Assembly: GCA_947503765.1 (NCBI GenBank)
Contig: CANNFA010000003.1
Location: 434,001-498,000, forward strand
Length of the DNA stretch: 64,000 bases
Direction of reading: 5' to 3'
Origin: an uncultured Paracoccaceae bacterium
Lineage (GTDB): Bacteria; Pseudomonadota; Alphaproteobacteria; Rhodobacterales; Rhodobacteraceae
This document shows, in pieces, positions 8,800 through 18,194 of this stretch (position 1 is its first letter; each line of letters starts with the position of its first letter). Below the pieces are notes generated by a model. The model did not search any database. It saw only the letters and a list, made by a program, of their open reading frames with translations, and was not told where the DNA came from. Made by a program: the position numbers and the translations under genes.

Positions 8800-8800
8800 G

Positions 8801-10462
8801 TCAGACCTCGATTGTTTTCGGGCGGCGGCGTTCGAACCAGATCACCAGCATCGCGCGGGTCACGAAGATCGCGGTGAACACCGAGGTCACGATCCCCAGC
8901 CCCAGCGTCACGGCAAAGCCGCGCACCGGCCCCGAGCCCATGGTGAACAGGATCGCGGCGGTGATGAAGGTGGTGACGTTGGCGTCGAGAATCGCCGAAA
9001 GCGCCTTTTCATAACCCAGCTCGATCGCCCGCGCGGGACCGCGCGCGGTCTTCAGTTCCTCTCGGATCCGCTCGAAGACCAGCACGTTGGCATCCACCGC
9101 CATGCCGATGGTCAGCACGATCCCGGCAATGCCCGGCAATGTCAGCGTCGCGCCGATCAGCGACAGCAGCCCGAAGATCATCCCGATGTTCAGGATCAGC
9201 GCGACATTGGCGACGATGCCGAACCATCCATAGCTGAGCGCCATGAACACCAGCACCGCGCCGAATGCGATCATCGAGGCGATCCGCCCTGCCTCGATGC
9301 TGTCCGCGCCCAGTTCGGGGCCGATGGTGCGTTCCTCGAGAAAGGTCATCTCGGCCGGCAGCGCGCCGGCGCGCAGCAGCACCGCAAGCTGGGTCGATTC
9401 CTCGACACTGAAAGAGCCGGTGATCTGCCCGGACCCGCCGGGGATCGCCTCGCGGATCTGCGGGGCCGAGATCACCTCTTCGTCAAGCACGATGGCGAAC
9501 AGGCTGCCCACGTTGTCGGCGGTGTACTGGCCGAACTTGCGCCCGCCCGAGGGGTTGAAGCGGAAGGTGACGGCGGGGCGCCCGTTCTGGTCGAAGGCGG
9601 GCTGCGCATCGGTCAGCTCCTCGCCCGAGACGACGGCGGTTTCCTCGAGGACGTAATACACGCCCTCTTCGGACATCGACGGGTAGATGACGTTGCGCGC
9701 GCCGGGATTTTCATCGGCATCGGTGGTGCGGCGCACGACCGGGTTGAAGGTCAGCTTGGCGGTGGTGCCGATCAGCGCCTTCAGCTCGTCGGCCGATCCG
9801 ATGCCCGGCACCTGGATCAGGATCCGGTCGGTGCCCTGCCGCTGGATCGTCGGCTCGCGGGTACCGACCTCGTCGACACGGCGGCGGATGATCTCCAGCG
9901 ACTGGCGCACGGTGCGGGTGTCGGTCGCGGCCTTCTCGGCATCGGTCAGCTGAACGGTCAGCGTGTCGCCCTGCCCCGACACCGCGATGTCGGTGCCGCC
10001 GCCGCCGGTCAGCGACACGATCGGGCGGGCAAGTCCGCGCACCACCTCCAGCGCGCGCGCCATGCCCGACGCCTCGCTGATGCGGATCTTCAGCACGCCG
10101 GGCGCGGCATCCTGCCGCCGGATCGTGCCCACGGTCTCGCGCTCATCCCTGAGCGCGTCGCGGATTTCCGGCCAGTAGCCGTCCATCCGGTCGGCATAGA
10201 CATCCTCGACGCGGACCTCGGCCAGCAGATGCGCGCCGCCGCGCAGGTCCAGCCCCAGGTTCACCAGGCTCGACGGCAGCCAGTTCGGCCAGGCCGCCGC
10301 GGCCGCCTCGCGCTCGGGCGTGGCGCCCAGCGTCTCGATCGCGGCAACCGCGTCATTGTGTTGCTCGACCCGGCCGTAGAACAGGTTCGGCAAGGCATAG
10401 AGCAGCCCCAGCGCCACCAGACCGAATATGACGATCCGTTTCCAGAGCGGAATTTGCAGCAT
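8801..10462 (-). CDS. secD: Protein translocase subunit SecD
   Basis: A 553-residue membrane protein starting MLQIPLWKRIVIFGLVALGL. The motif LGLDLRGGAHLLAEV is near residue 68, the P1 periplasmic domain spans roughly 110-350, and the C-terminal channel domain has GMAVDANVLVFERIREELKT near 455. It partners SecF and YajC in late protein export across the inner membrane. It lies 31 bp after yajC and directly before secF. The GAAAGG ribosome site sits 8-13 bases before the ATG. Length and organisation are normal for alphaproteobacteria. Confidence 0.97.
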   Translation of the reverse strand: MLQIPLWKRIVIFGLVALGLLYALPNLFYGRVEQHNDAVAAIETLGATPEREAAAAAWPNWLPSSLVNLGLDLRGGAHLLAEVRVEDVYADRMDGYWPEIRDALRDERETVGTIRRQDAAPGVLKIRISEASGMARALEVVRGLARPIVSLTGGGGTDIAVSGQGDTLTVQLTDAEKAATDTRTVRQSLEIIRRRVDEVGTREPTIQRQGTDRILIQVPGIGSADELKALIGTTAKLTFNPVVRRTTDADENPGARNVIYPSMSEEGVYYVLEETAVVSGEELTDAQPAFDQNGRPAVTFRFNPSGGRKFGQYTADNVGSLFAIVLDEEVISAPQIREAIPGGSGQITGSFSVEESTQLAVLLRAGALPAEMTFLEERTIGPELGADSIEAGRIASMIAFGAVLVFMALSYGWFGIVANVALILNIGMIFGLLSLIGATLTLPGIAGIVLTIGMAVDANVLVFERIREELKTARGPARAIELGYEKALSAILDANVTTFITAAILFTMGSGPVRGFAVTLGLGIVTSVFTAIFVTRAMLVIWFERRRPKTIEV

Positions 10463-10493
10463 CGCGCGCGCCTTTCGGGGCTGTTCTTCTGGT

Positions 10494-10826
10494 CTATTCG
10501 TTCTCTTCGGCGGCGGGCGCGGTCTTGGACAGAACCTGCGCGACGGTGCTCTTGACCACGCGGACCTTCACGCCCGAGGCGATCTCGAGCTCGATCTCGC
10601 CGTCTTCCTTGACCTTCGTCACCTTGCCGATGATGCCGCCCTGCGTGACCACCTGGTCGCCGCGGCGCAGGGCCGTGACCATCGCCTGATGTTCCTTCAC
10701 CTTTTTCTGCTGCGGACGGATCAGCAGGAAATACATGATCACGAAGATCAGGATCAGCGGCACGAAAGAGGCGAACGCCCCCCCGGCCCCGCCGGCACCT
10801 TGCGCGAAGGCAGGCGTAACAAACAT
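10494..10826 (-). CDS. yajC: Preprotein translocase subunit YajC
   Basis: A 110-residue single-span membrane protein. The hydrophobic segment FASFVPLILIFVIMYFLLIR (about residues 18-37) is followed at once by PQQKKVKEHQAMVTALRRGD, the YajC signature, and a small beta-rich domain (GGIIGKVTKV). The tail is acidic. YajC associates with SecDF. It is the first gene of the secretion operon, and a putative promoter lies at 10945-10972. Confidence 0.96.
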   Translation of the reverse strand: MFVTPAFAQGAGGAGGAFASFVPLILIFVIMYFLLIRPQQKKVKEHQAMVTALRRGDQVVTQGGIIGKVTKVKEDGEIELEIASGVKVRVVKSTVAQVLSKTAPAAEENE

Positions 10827-11128
10827 GAGGTCATCCCTTGGTTGCCGAGGCCCGGACGGCCCCCAGAATTCCGGCGCGCACCCTATCCGCGAGGTTGCGG
10901 TTGCACAAGCAGGCCGGAACCGGGTGCGGCGCGCGGGTAGGCGCTACATACGCATTTGACACCTGCCTGCAAGACAAAGCCGCGTGAAAAACCCGCACCG
11001 GCCTCGCACGGCGCGCCGGCGGCACACCCGGCAGCCGGCGGCGCGTGCGGGATGCGCGTTGATCTTCGCGGCGTTTGGTGCTTTGACGCGGGCGCGTTCC
11101 GCCCCGAGCTTCGCCCAGAGGACAGCAC
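10827..11128. other. 302-bp divergent intergenic region between yajC and serS
   Basis: It must contain the start signals for both the minus-strand sec operon and plus-strand serS. Apart from the yajC promoter candidate and the AGAGGA ribosome site just before serS, I see no T-box, riboswitch or small gene. A 222-codon open frame crossing it on the plus strand is a frame shadow of serS. Confidence 0.5.
10945..10972 (-). promoter_or_regulatory. Putative sigma-70 promoter for yajC-secD-secF
   Basis: On the minus strand the sequence reads TTGCAG, a 16-bp spacer, then TATGTA, about 120 bp upstream of the yajC ATG. This resembles -35/-10 boxes, and no better candidate is nearer. It rests on pattern only. 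Confidence 0.35.
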
Positions 11129-12415
11129 ATGCACGACATCCGTTTCATCCGCGAAAACCCGGACGCCTTCGATGCGAGCCTTGCCCGACTGGGGGTGGCG
11201 CCAGCCTCTGCCGCGATCCTCGCGGTGGACGAAGCGCGGCGGCAGGCGATCTCGCGCGCCGAGGCCGCCCAGGCCGAACGCAACGCCGCCTCCAAGGAGG
11301 TCGGCCGCGCCAAGGCATCGGGCGACGAGACGGAATTCACCCGCCTGCGCGAGCTGGTCGCCGCCCGCAAGGAAGAGATCGCCGCGCTGGACGACCGCGC
11401 CAAGGCGCTGGACGAGGAATTGCGCGACCTGCTCATGGCCCTTCCCAACCTGCCGCTGCAGGACGTGCCGGACGGCGAGAGCGAGGACGACAACGTCGAA
11501 ATCCGGCGCTGGGGCACGCCGCGCGTCTTCGACTTCGCGCCGAAGGAGCATTTCGAGCTGCCCGCCGCGCGCGGCCTCGACTTCGAGACGGCGGCGAAGC
11601 TGTCGGGCAGCCGCTTTGTCGTGATGCGCGGCGCCATGGCGCGGCTGCACCGGGCGCTGGCGCAGTTCATGCTGGACGTGCATACGAACGAGCATGAGCT
11701 GACCGAGACCAACGCGCCGGTGCTTGTCCGCGACGAGGCGATGACCGGCACCGGGCAATTGCCGAAATTCGCCGATGACAGCTATCAGACGCGCGAGGGC
11801 TGGTGGCTGATCCCGACCTCCGAGGTGACGCTGACCAACACGGTGCGCGAGTCGATCCTGGGCGCGGGCGACCTGCCGATCCGGCTGACCGCGCATTCGC
11901 TGTGCTTCCGCTCCGAGGCGGGCAGCGCCGGCAAGGACACCGCCGGGATGCTGCGCCAGCACCAGTTCGAGAAGGTCGAGATGGTGTCGATCACCCACCC
12001 GGATGCGTCGGATGCCGAACACGAGCGGATGACCGGCTGCGCGCAGGACATCCTCGAGCGGCTGAACCTGCCCTACCGTACCATCGTGCTGTGCACCGGC
12101 GACATGGGGTTCAGCGCGCAGAAGACCCATGACATCGAGGTGTGGCTGCCCGGCCAGGATACCTTCCGCGAGATTTCCTCGGTCTCGACCTGCGGCGATT
12201 TCCAGGCGCGGCGGATGAATGCCCGCTTTCGCCCCGAAGGCGGCAAGCCCGAATTCGTCCACACCCTGAACGGCTCGGGCGTGGCCGTGGGCCGCTGCCT
12301 GATCGCGGTGCTGGAGAACGGCCAGCAGAAAGACGGCTCGGTGACCTTGCCGGACGCGCTTTTCCCCTACCTTGGGGGAAAGACACGCATCACGGCAGAA
12401 GGTGTGCTGGAGTGA
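11129..12415 (+). CDS. serS: Seryl-tRNA synthetase
   Basis: A 428-residue class II aminoacyl-tRNA synthetase. The N-terminal [20 protein letters not shown] leads into a long antiparallel coiled-coil arm (about residues 30-100) that binds the tRNA-Ser variable arm. The catalytic core shows TGQLPKF near 210, motif 2 at [20 protein letters not shown] near 258, and motif 3 at [15 protein letters not shown] near 382. It charges tRNA-Ser with serine. AGAGGA upstream supports the ATG at 11129. It overlaps the following membrane-protein gene in GTGA. Confidence 0.98.
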   Translation: MHDIRFIRENPDAFDASLARLGVAPASAAILAVDEARRQAISRAEAAQAERNAASKEVGRAKASGDETEFTRLRELVAARKEEIAALDDRAKALDEELRDLLMALPNLPLQDVPDGESEDDNVEIRRWGTPRVFDFAPKEHFELPAARGLDFETAAKLSGSRFVVMRGAMARLHRALAQFMLDVHTNEHELTETNAPVLVRDEAMTGTGQLPKFADDSYQTREGWWLIPTSEVTLTNTVRESILGAGDLPIRLTAHSLCFRSEAGSAGKDTAGMLRQHQFEKVEMVSITHPDASDAEHERMTGCAQDILERLNLPYRTIVLCTGDMGFSAQKTHDIEVWLPGQDTFREISSVSTCGDFQARRMNARFRPEGGKPEFVHTLNGSGVAVGRCLIAVLENGQQKDGSVTLPDALFPYLGGKTRITAEGVLE

Positions 12416-13131
12416 TCGATACAGCCCGGATGAAGGCCATCCTCGTGGTGACGGCGGCCATCGCCTTTGTAGCCTCGCCGATTTTCACGCAAAGCTTCGG
12501 CGGGTTCGAGCCGGGGCAATTCCCCGTCGCACAAGAAAACCCGCCCGCGCAGCCCGCCGGCTGGGCATTCTCGATCTGGTCGCTGATCTATGGCTGGCTG
12601 CTGGTCCATGCCGGGTTCGGCCTGTTCAAGCGCGCCGATGCCGCCGACTGGGACGCGGCGCGCCTGCCCCTGATCCTCAGCCTGGTGCTGGGCGCGGTGT
12701 GGATCCCCGTCGCGCTGCGCTCGCCGCTGACGGCGACGGTGGTGATCTGGCTGATGCTGGCCACGGCGCTTTGGGCCTTCTTCGCGGCGCCGGCGCGGGA
12801 TCGCTGGTGGGCGCGGGTGCCGCTGGGCCTTTATGCCGGCTGGCTGACCGCCGCCTCCTGGGTGTCCATCGCGCTGATCGCGGCGGGCTGGGGCATCGGG
12901 CCGGACGCGCTGGCCTGGGCGTGGATCGTGCTGGTGGCGGCGCTCGTGTTCGCGGCGGCGGTGCTGATCAAGGCGGCGCCCGCCCCCGAATATGGCGCAG
13001 CGATCGCCTGGGCGCTGGTCGGCCTGTTCGCGGCCAATCTGGGGCAGCATCTGGCACTGGCCATCGCCGCCGCGCTGGGGGCCGTGCTGGTGCTGGCCAT
13101 CGCCGTTCTCGCGCCGAGCCGGACCGCCTGA
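12412..13131 (+). CDS. Tryptophan-rich multi-pass membrane protein (TspO/MBR-like)
   Basis: About 239 residues with seven or so hydrophobic segments and many tryptophans ([35 protein letters not shown]). The pattern resembles the larger tryptophan-rich sensory proteins related to TspO, which in Rhodobacter influence tetrapyrrole handling. Canonical TspO is about 160 residues, so this is a longer relative and function is inferred. I prefer the GTG at 12412, which overlaps the serS stop and has AGAAGG nine bases upstream; the ATG at 12430 is the alternative and has no clear ribosome site. Confidence 0.6.
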   Translation: MIDTARMKAILVVTAAIAFVASPIFTQSFGGFEPGQFPVAQENPPAQPAGWAFSIWSLIYGWLLVHAGFGLFKRADAADWDAARLPLILSLVLGAVWIPVALRSPLTATVVIWLMLATALWAFFAAPARDRWWARVPLGLYAGWLTAASWVSIALIAAGWGIGPDALAWAWIVLVAALVFAAAVLIKAAPAPEYGAAIAWALVGLFAANLGQHLALAIAAALGAVLVLAIAVLAPSRTA

Positions 13132-13168
13132 GGCGTCTCGGGATCATTCGGCGTCAAGCAGACGGCCA

Positions 13169-13212
13169 CCGGGGCGAGGCCGCGTTTTCGTAGAACAACG
13201 CGTTCGCCCCGG
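13169..13212. terminator. Hairpin between convergent genes (putative bidirectional terminator)
   Basis: CCGGGGCGA and its perfect complement TCGCCCCGG enclose 26 bases that contain an inner GCGTT/AACGC stem. It lies between the TspO-like gene (ends 13131, plus) and the desaturase (ends 13250, minus), where a shared terminator is expected. There is no clear U-run. Confidence 0.5.
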
Positions 13213-13249
13213 CGGCTGAATTCAATTCAACGCCACATGCCCTGCCGCG

Positions 13250-14254
13250 CTATTCGGCCGGGATCGGCGCCGGCCCCCGCTCTTTCGGGAACGGCACCAG
13301 CCGCTCGCGGTCCTCGTCCCACAGCTTCAGCCGGAACGACCGCAGCGCCTGCGGCCAGCCGATGCGCGGCATCTCCAGCTCGGGCGGCAGGTCGAAATGG
13401 CACTTGCGCAGCCGGTAGGACGGGATCGCCGGCATGAAATGGTGGATGTCGTGATAGGCGATGTTGCCGGTCCCCAGATCCCACAGCCAGCCGAGATTGA
13501 GACAGGACGACCCCTGCAGCGTCGCCCGCCGGAAATCGAGATCGGGCTTGCGGTCCCAGTAGGTCTCTTCGAAATTGTGCTGCAGGTAGACAAGGAACAC
13601 CCCGATCATCCCCGACAGTGCGGCGATGCCCAGGAACACGCCCAGCCCCTGCCAGCCGAACCCCCACCAGATCGCCCCCAGCCACAGCGCCAGCGCGATG
13701 TTGTGCATCACCACGCCAGCCGCGCCGATCCGCGCGGTGTTCTGCGGCCAGCGATAGGCAAAGAAATAGGTCCAGACCGCCCCCACGGGGATCAGCACCA
13801 GCGGATTGCGATACAACCTGTAATACAGGCGCTTGCCAAAGCCCGCCTCGTTCCACTCTTTCAACGTCATCGTGTAAATCTCTGTCGTTTCACGATGATC
13901 CAGGTTTCCGAGATAGGCGTGATGCATGTTGTGGTTGTACTGCATCGCCCGAAACGGCGTCAGCGCGAAGGGCGACAGGACATGGCCCGCGATCTCGTTC
14001 GCCCGCTTCGAGCGGAACAGCGAATGATGCCCGCAATCGTGCATCAGGACGTAAAGCCGCACACCGGCGAAGGCGGTGATCACGATGAACGGCAGTGCCA
14101 GCCACGCGGACCGCTCGAACACACTCAGCGACAGGTAGAGCGCGGGAAAGAACACCGCGAAAGTGCCGAAATAGCTGGCGGCGGCCAGCCAGTCATTCTT
14201 GTCCGTGTATTTCCGAAGGTGCCGGCGAAGCTCCGGCGTGGCTGCATCGCTCAT
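13250..14254 (-). CDS. Fatty acid desaturase, membrane type (delta-12/omega-6-like)
   Basis: A 334-residue di-iron membrane desaturase. The three histidine boxes are HDCGHHSLF (about residue 72), HNMHHAYLG (about 109) and HDIHHFMPA (about 270), with four hydrophobic segments between them. It introduces a double bond into membrane acyl chains or a related substrate. The start is the ATG at 14254 (MSDAATPELRRHL) with GAGGGG nine bases upstream; the longer frame adds 19 residues without support. It stands alone between the TspO-like gene and der. The regiospecificity is a guess from the box spacing. Confidence 0.88.
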   Translation of the reverse strand: MSDAATPELRRHLRKYTDKNDWLAAASYFGTFAVFFPALYLSLSVFERSAWLALPFIVITAFAGVRLYVLMHDCGHHSLFRSKRANEIAGHVLSPFALTPFRAMQYNHNMHHAYLGNLDHRETTEIYTMTLKEWNEAGFGKRLYYRLYRNPLVLIPVGAVWTYFFAYRWPQNTARIGAAGVVMHNIALALWLGAIWWGFGWQGLGVFLGIAALSGMIGVFLVYLQHNFEETYWDRKPDLDFRRATLQGSSCLNLGWLWDLGTGNIAYHDIHHFMPAIPSYRLRKCHFDLPPELEMPRIGWPQALRSFRLKLWDEDRERLVPFPKERGPAPIPAE

Positions 14255-14370
14255 GGTGTGTCCCCTCAGATCGGCATCGGGGAAGCGCCGCCGATCCGGC
14301 GCTGCCCGCACCAGTAACTAGGATTCGGGCAAATTTGTCCAGCCAGCGGCGGGCGCCGCGCCGCCCGGCG

Positions 14371-15861
14371 TCAGGAACCGTGCGGCTTCTTGCCGGTATG
14401 CTTGCGCAGGCGCGAGGGGGTCGATTTCTTGCGGTTCTTGTACGGGTTCTGATCCGCCTGGCTGCGCATGTACAGCCGCACCGGCGTGCCCGGCATGTCA
14501 AAGTCGTCGCGCAACCCGTTGACAAGATATCGCGAATAGCTGGCCGGTATCTTGTCGGGATGCGAGCACATCACGACGAAACCGGGCGGCCGGGTCTTGG
14601 CCTGCGTCATGTAGCGCAGCCGGATCCGCCGCCCGCCCGGCGCGGGGGGCGGATGCTGCGCGGTCATGTCGGCCAGCCAGCGGTTCAGCCGCGCGGTCGG
14701 CACCCGCCGGTTCCAGACCTCATGCGCCTTCAGCACCGCGCCGTGCAGCCGGTCGAGCCCGCGCCCCGTAAGCGCGGACACCGTGACCAGCGGCGCACCG
14801 CGAAGCTGCGGCAGGAGCCGCTCGAACGCCTCTTTCAGATCGCGAAGCTTGCCCTGCTTGTCGGTTTCGGCATCCCACTTGTTGACCGCCACCACCACGG
14901 CGCGCCCCTCGCGCTCTGCCAGATCGGCGATGCGCAGATCCTGCTGCTCGAACGGGATGGCCGCGTCGAGCAGCACCACCACCACCTCGGCAAATTTCAC
15001 CGCCCGCAACCCGTCTGCGACCGACAGCTTTTCCAGCTTGTCCTGCACCTTGGCCTTCTTGCGCATCCCGGCCGTGTCGAAGACGCGCGCCGGCGTGCCG
15101 TACCAGTCGAAGGACAGCGAGATCGCGTCGCGGGTGATCCCCGCCTCGGGGCCGGTCAGCAGCCGTTCCTCGCCGACCAGCGCGTTGATCAGGGTGGATT
15201 TCCCGGCATTCGGGCGGCCGACAACGGCGACCTGAAGCGGGCGCTCGGGGGTCGGGGCGCGGTAGGGCTGCACGGTCTCGCCGTCGGCATCCGCATCCTC
15301 GACGGCGACATCGGTTTCGGGTGCCAGCGCGGCAAGCTCGGCCTCGGCGGCGGCGGCGCGTTCGGCAAAGGCGTCGGCCAACGGCATCAGCACATGCAGC
15401 AGATCGCCCAGCCCCTCTCCATGCTCCGCCGACAGGCGCAGCGGCTCGCCCAGGCCCAGCTCCCACGCCTCCAGCGCGCCGGCCTCGGCGGCATTGCCCT
15501 CGGCCTTGTTGGCGGCAAGGATGACATGGGCGTTCTTGCGGCGCAGGATCTCGGCAAAGACGCGGTCGTCGGGCAGGATGCCGGCGCGGGCATCGACCAG
15601 GAACAGGCAGATATCGGCCATTTCCACCGCGCGTTCGGTCAGCCGGCGCATCCGGGCGGGCAAGCTGTCGCCGCGCTCGTCCTCCAGCCCGGCCGTGTCG
15701 ATCACGGTAAAGCGCAGATCGCCCAGCCGCGCCTCGCCCTCGCGCAGATCGCGGGTGACGCCCGGCTGGTCGTCGACCAGCGCCAGCCGCTTGCCGACGA
15801 GCCGGTTGAACAGGGTCGACTTTCCCACATTGGGGCGGCCGACGATGGCAAGGGTGAACAT
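14371..15861 (-). CDS. der: Ribosome biogenesis GTPase Der (EngA)
   Basis: A 496-residue protein with two tandem GTPase domains. G1 motifs are GRPNVGKST at residue 8 and GRPNAGKST near 215. G3 motifs are DTAGLED and DTAGMRK, and the second domain has a clean NKWD; the first domain's NKxD is NKAE. A KH-like domain and a basic tail ([20 protein letters not shown]) follow, which dock on the 50S subunit during assembly. It is the last gene of the TPR-bamB-der set, 46 bp after bamB, an arrangement shared with many alphaproteobacteria. Confidence 0.97.
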   Translation of the reverse strand: MFTLAIVGRPNVGKSTLFNRLVGKRLALVDDQPGVTRDLREGEARLGDLRFTVIDTAGLEDERGDSLPARMRRLTERAVEMADICLFLVDARAGILPDDRVFAEILRRKNAHVILAANKAEGNAAEAGALEAWELGLGEPLRLSAEHGEGLGDLLHVLMPLADAFAERAAAAEAELAALAPETDVAVEDADADGETVQPYRAPTPERPLQVAVVGRPNAGKSTLINALVGEERLLTGPEAGITRDAISLSFDWYGTPARVFDTAGMRKKAKVQDKLEKLSVADGLRAVKFAEVVVVLLDAAIPFEQQDLRIADLAEREGRAVVVAVNKWDAETDKQGKLRDLKEAFERLLPQLRGAPLVTVSALTGRGLDRLHGAVLKAHEVWNRRVPTARLNRWLADMTAQHPPPAPGGRRIRLRYMTQAKTRPPGFVVMCSHPDKIPASYSRYLVNGLRDDFDMPGTPVRLYMRSQADQNPYKNRKKSTPSRLRKHTGKKPHGS

Positions 15862-15907
15862 GGGCGCTCCAGGTCGATGCGAACGCGGCTTCTACACCTG
15901 ATCGGGC

Positions 15908-17242
15908 CTAACGGAAAGCGTGAAGCTGTCCGTTGCCGCCCAGCACGTACAGGGTCTGGTTCGCCACCGACATGTTCGACGCGGCACCGCCGGGAATGTC
16001 CAGCACCTGCCGCAACCCGCCGCTGGCCGGATCGAAGGCGCGCAGCTTGCCGTCATCCGAGGCGACCCACAGGTTGCCGCCCGCCAAGACCGGGCCGAAA
16101 TAGGCATAGACCGATTTGCGCTTCTTGGCGCGGCTGGCCTTGAAATAGGGCAGTTCCTGCGACCAGATCACCTCGCCGGTGGCGGCGTCCAGGCGCACCA
16201 GCGTGGCCTCGTCGGACACCAGGAACACCGAGCCGCCCGCGACCCAGACCGGCCCGTAGGCGCCGTCGCTGGCGGTCCACAGCCGTTCGCCCGACTGCAC
16301 GTCCATCGCCACGGCGCGGCCCGACTGGTTGCCGGTGTAAAGCACGCCGTCCGCGATCACGGGATCGGCGATGATGTCGGTCACGTTGGCATAGGCGCGC
16401 CCCTTGCGGCCGCCCGACACGGTCGCGCCCCACAGGCGCACGCCGCCCTGGCGCAGCGCGGCCACGATCTCTCCGCTGGCGAAGGGGAAGATCGCCAACT
16501 GGTCGGTCACGGCGGGCCCGGCGCCGCCGACCATGCCCGAATCCGACGGCGTGCCCGGCACCCGCCAGCGCACCCGGCCGTTGCCGGTGTCGATCGCCCA
16601 GGCCACGTTGTCGCGCGAGACGACATAGAGCAGATCGCCCTGCACCGTCGGGCTGGCCGTGGCGGGCGCGTCCAGCGCCTGTTTCCAGATCTCGGCGCCG
16701 CTGCGCGGGTCCAGCGCGTGCACCTCGCCAAATCCGGTCGTCACGAACACCTTGCCGCCGCCAAACGCGATGCCGCCGCCCGATGCGTCGCCCGCACGAT
16801 CCGAGGCCGGCACGAGGCTGCGGCGCCATGCCGTTTCGCCGCCGACCGACGTGGCGGTGACGGTCGAGCGGCTGTCGAGCGTGAAGACAAGGCCGCCCGC
16901 GACGATCGGATCGGCGGTGATGCGGTACTTGCGGCTGTTGCCCTGACCGATATCGGCCGACCAGATCCGCGTGGGGCGCGGCGACAGCGCGGGATGGGCG
17001 ATGTTGTGCACCGCATTGCCGGCGCGGTGCGTCCATTCGGCGAGCCGGCTTTGCGGCGGCATGGCAAAGGCGCGCGCAACCGGCGCTTCGGGCGCGGCTT
17101 CCTCGGCGGACGCGGCCTCGCCGACCGTCAGGCCGGACCGGACGTCCAGCCGCTCTCCCGGCAGGATCGTCTCGCGCTCGCCGCAGGCGGCCAGAAGGCC
17201 GGTCAGCCCGAGGGCCAGGATAACGGGTCTGGTGATCTGCAC
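15908..17242 (-). CDS. bamB: Outer membrane assembly lipoprotein BamB-like (PQQ-type propeller)
   Basis: A 444-residue lipoprotein. The signal sequence ends in the lipobox LLAAC with the lipidated cysteine at residue 20. Repeated WRR/WRV and VTTGFGEVHALDPRSGAEIW-type blades form a PQQ-like beta-propeller over residues 90-440. BamB is the periplasmic scaffold of the BAM complex that inserts outer-membrane beta-barrels. Linkage to der on one side and the YfgM-like TPR gene on the other matches the conserved yfgM-bamB-der order of proteobacteria, supporting this over a quinoprotein dehydrogenase. Confidence 0.88.
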   Translation of the reverse strand: MQITRPVILALGLTGLLAACGERETILPGERLDVRSGLTVGEAASAEEAAPEAPVARAFAMPPQSRLAEWTHRAGNAVHNIAHPALSPRPTRIWSADIGQGNSRKYRITADPIVAGGLVFTLDSRSTVTATSVGGETAWRRSLVPASDRAGDASGGGIAFGGGKVFVTTGFGEVHALDPRSGAEIWKQALDAPATASPTVQGDLLYVVSRDNVAWAIDTGNGRVRWRVPGTPSDSGMVGGAGPAVTDQLAIFPFASGEIVAALRQGGVRLWGATVSGGRKGRAYANVTDIIADPVIADGVLYTGNQSGRAVAMDVQSGERLWTASDGAYGPVWVAGGSVFLVSDEATLVRLDAATGEVIWSQELPYFKASRAKKRKSVYAYFGPVLAGGNLWVASDDGKLRAFDPASGGLRQVLDIPGGAASNMSVANQTLYVLGGNGQLHAFR

Positions 17243-17312
17243 GGCTCGTCACTCCTCGTCATGTCCGGGTATCGCGCCCGTTTATCGTTGACCGGCGCGG
17301 CGGCCCGTGCCC

Positions 17313-17972
17313 TCAGGCCGCCTCCGGTTCTCCACCCAGCGCCATAATCAGGGCAGACGCCCTTTGGCGCAAGGCCGGCGTGGCATCGGTGTCCTCGGTC
17401 AGCGCGCGCAGCCGCGCCAGCGCGGACTCGCGGTCGCCGGCGGCAAGCTCGGCAAGGGCGATCTGCTCTTCGGCCAGCACCCGGAACGGGGCGCCGGGCG
17501 TGGTCAGCGGCACCAGCGCGTCGATTCGCGCCTCGGGCGCGGTGCTGCCGGCGGTCAGGATCACCCGCTTCAGCGTCGCCATCTGCCGGTAAAGCGGTGC
17601 GGCGTCCGCGTTGTCCTCGACGCTGCGCAGCATCTCGGCGGCGGCGTCCGGGTCGCCCGCCTCCACCGCCTCTGCCGCGGCCAGAAGGTCGATGACCGCC
17701 TGCGCGCCGCCGCCTTCGTCCAGGCCGCGCAGCGCATCGAGCCGCGCCGCCGCGTCCGGCGCCTCGAGCGCCGCGAGAACCGCGTTGCCGCGCGCTTCGG
17801 CCTCGGCGCGGGCCTGCGCCTTGGACCATTCGTTATAGGCCGCGCCGCCGACGATCAGCAGCACGATGGCGATCGGGATCCAGCCGTATTTGCGGAAATA
17901 GCGGAACAGCCGGTCGCGCCGCACCGCTTCGGAGACCTCTTCGATGAAACTGTCGCTGTCGGTCTGGCTCAC
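17313..17972 (-). CDS. Membrane-anchored TPR-like protein (YfgM-like, upstream of bamB)
   Basis: A 219-residue protein. After a charged N-terminus (SDSFIEEVSEAVRRDRLFRY) comes one membrane helix, YGWIPIAIVLLIVGGAAYNEW (about residues 29-49), then an alanine-rich helical TPR-like periplasmic domain. E. coli YfgM has this layout and contacts SecYEG and periplasmic chaperones. I start at the GTG at 17972, preceded by GGAGAG, rather than at the ATG 14 codons upstream. It is first in the operon with bamB and der. Confidence 0.8.
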   Translation of the reverse strand: MSQTDSDSFIEEVSEAVRRDRLFRYFRKYGWIPIAIVLLIVGGAAYNEWSKAQARAEAEARGNAVLAALEAPDAAARLDALRGLDEGGGAQAVIDLLAAAEAVEAGDPDAAAEMLRSVEDNADAAPLYRQMATLKRVILTAGSTAPEARIDALVPLTTPGAPFRVLAEEQIALAELAAGDRESALARLRALTEDTDATPALRQRASALIMALGGEPEAA

Positions 17973-18067
17973 GCCGCTCTCCACCCCTAGAAATGCTCCG
18001 GGGGTTTTACACATGCGCGCGCCGGGTGCAAAGCCGGTTTCTGCGCCGCAAGATGATCCGCCGGCGC

Positions 18068-18107
18068 TTGCGCGCCGTATCGTATCCGACTATTTGAACC
18101 GAATAGT
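18068..18107 (+). promoter_or_regulatory. Putative efflux-operon promoter with overlapping operator
   Basis: TTGCGC (18068), a 17-bp spacer, then TATTTG (18091) make a promoter-like pair about 100 bp before the adaptor gene. The -10 box lies inside a perfect inverted repeat ACTATT-N7-AATAGT (18089-18107). Such palindromes over efflux-pump promoters are usually bound by TetR/AcrR-type repressors. No such regulator gene is adjacent. Confidence 0.5.
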
Positions 18108-18194
18108 TTAGTCATTGTCCGCCCCGGCGACCCGCGGCGGCCGGGGCCATGCCCGGCTCGGGCATCGGCTGGACGACAGAACGCGGAGCGGTGC

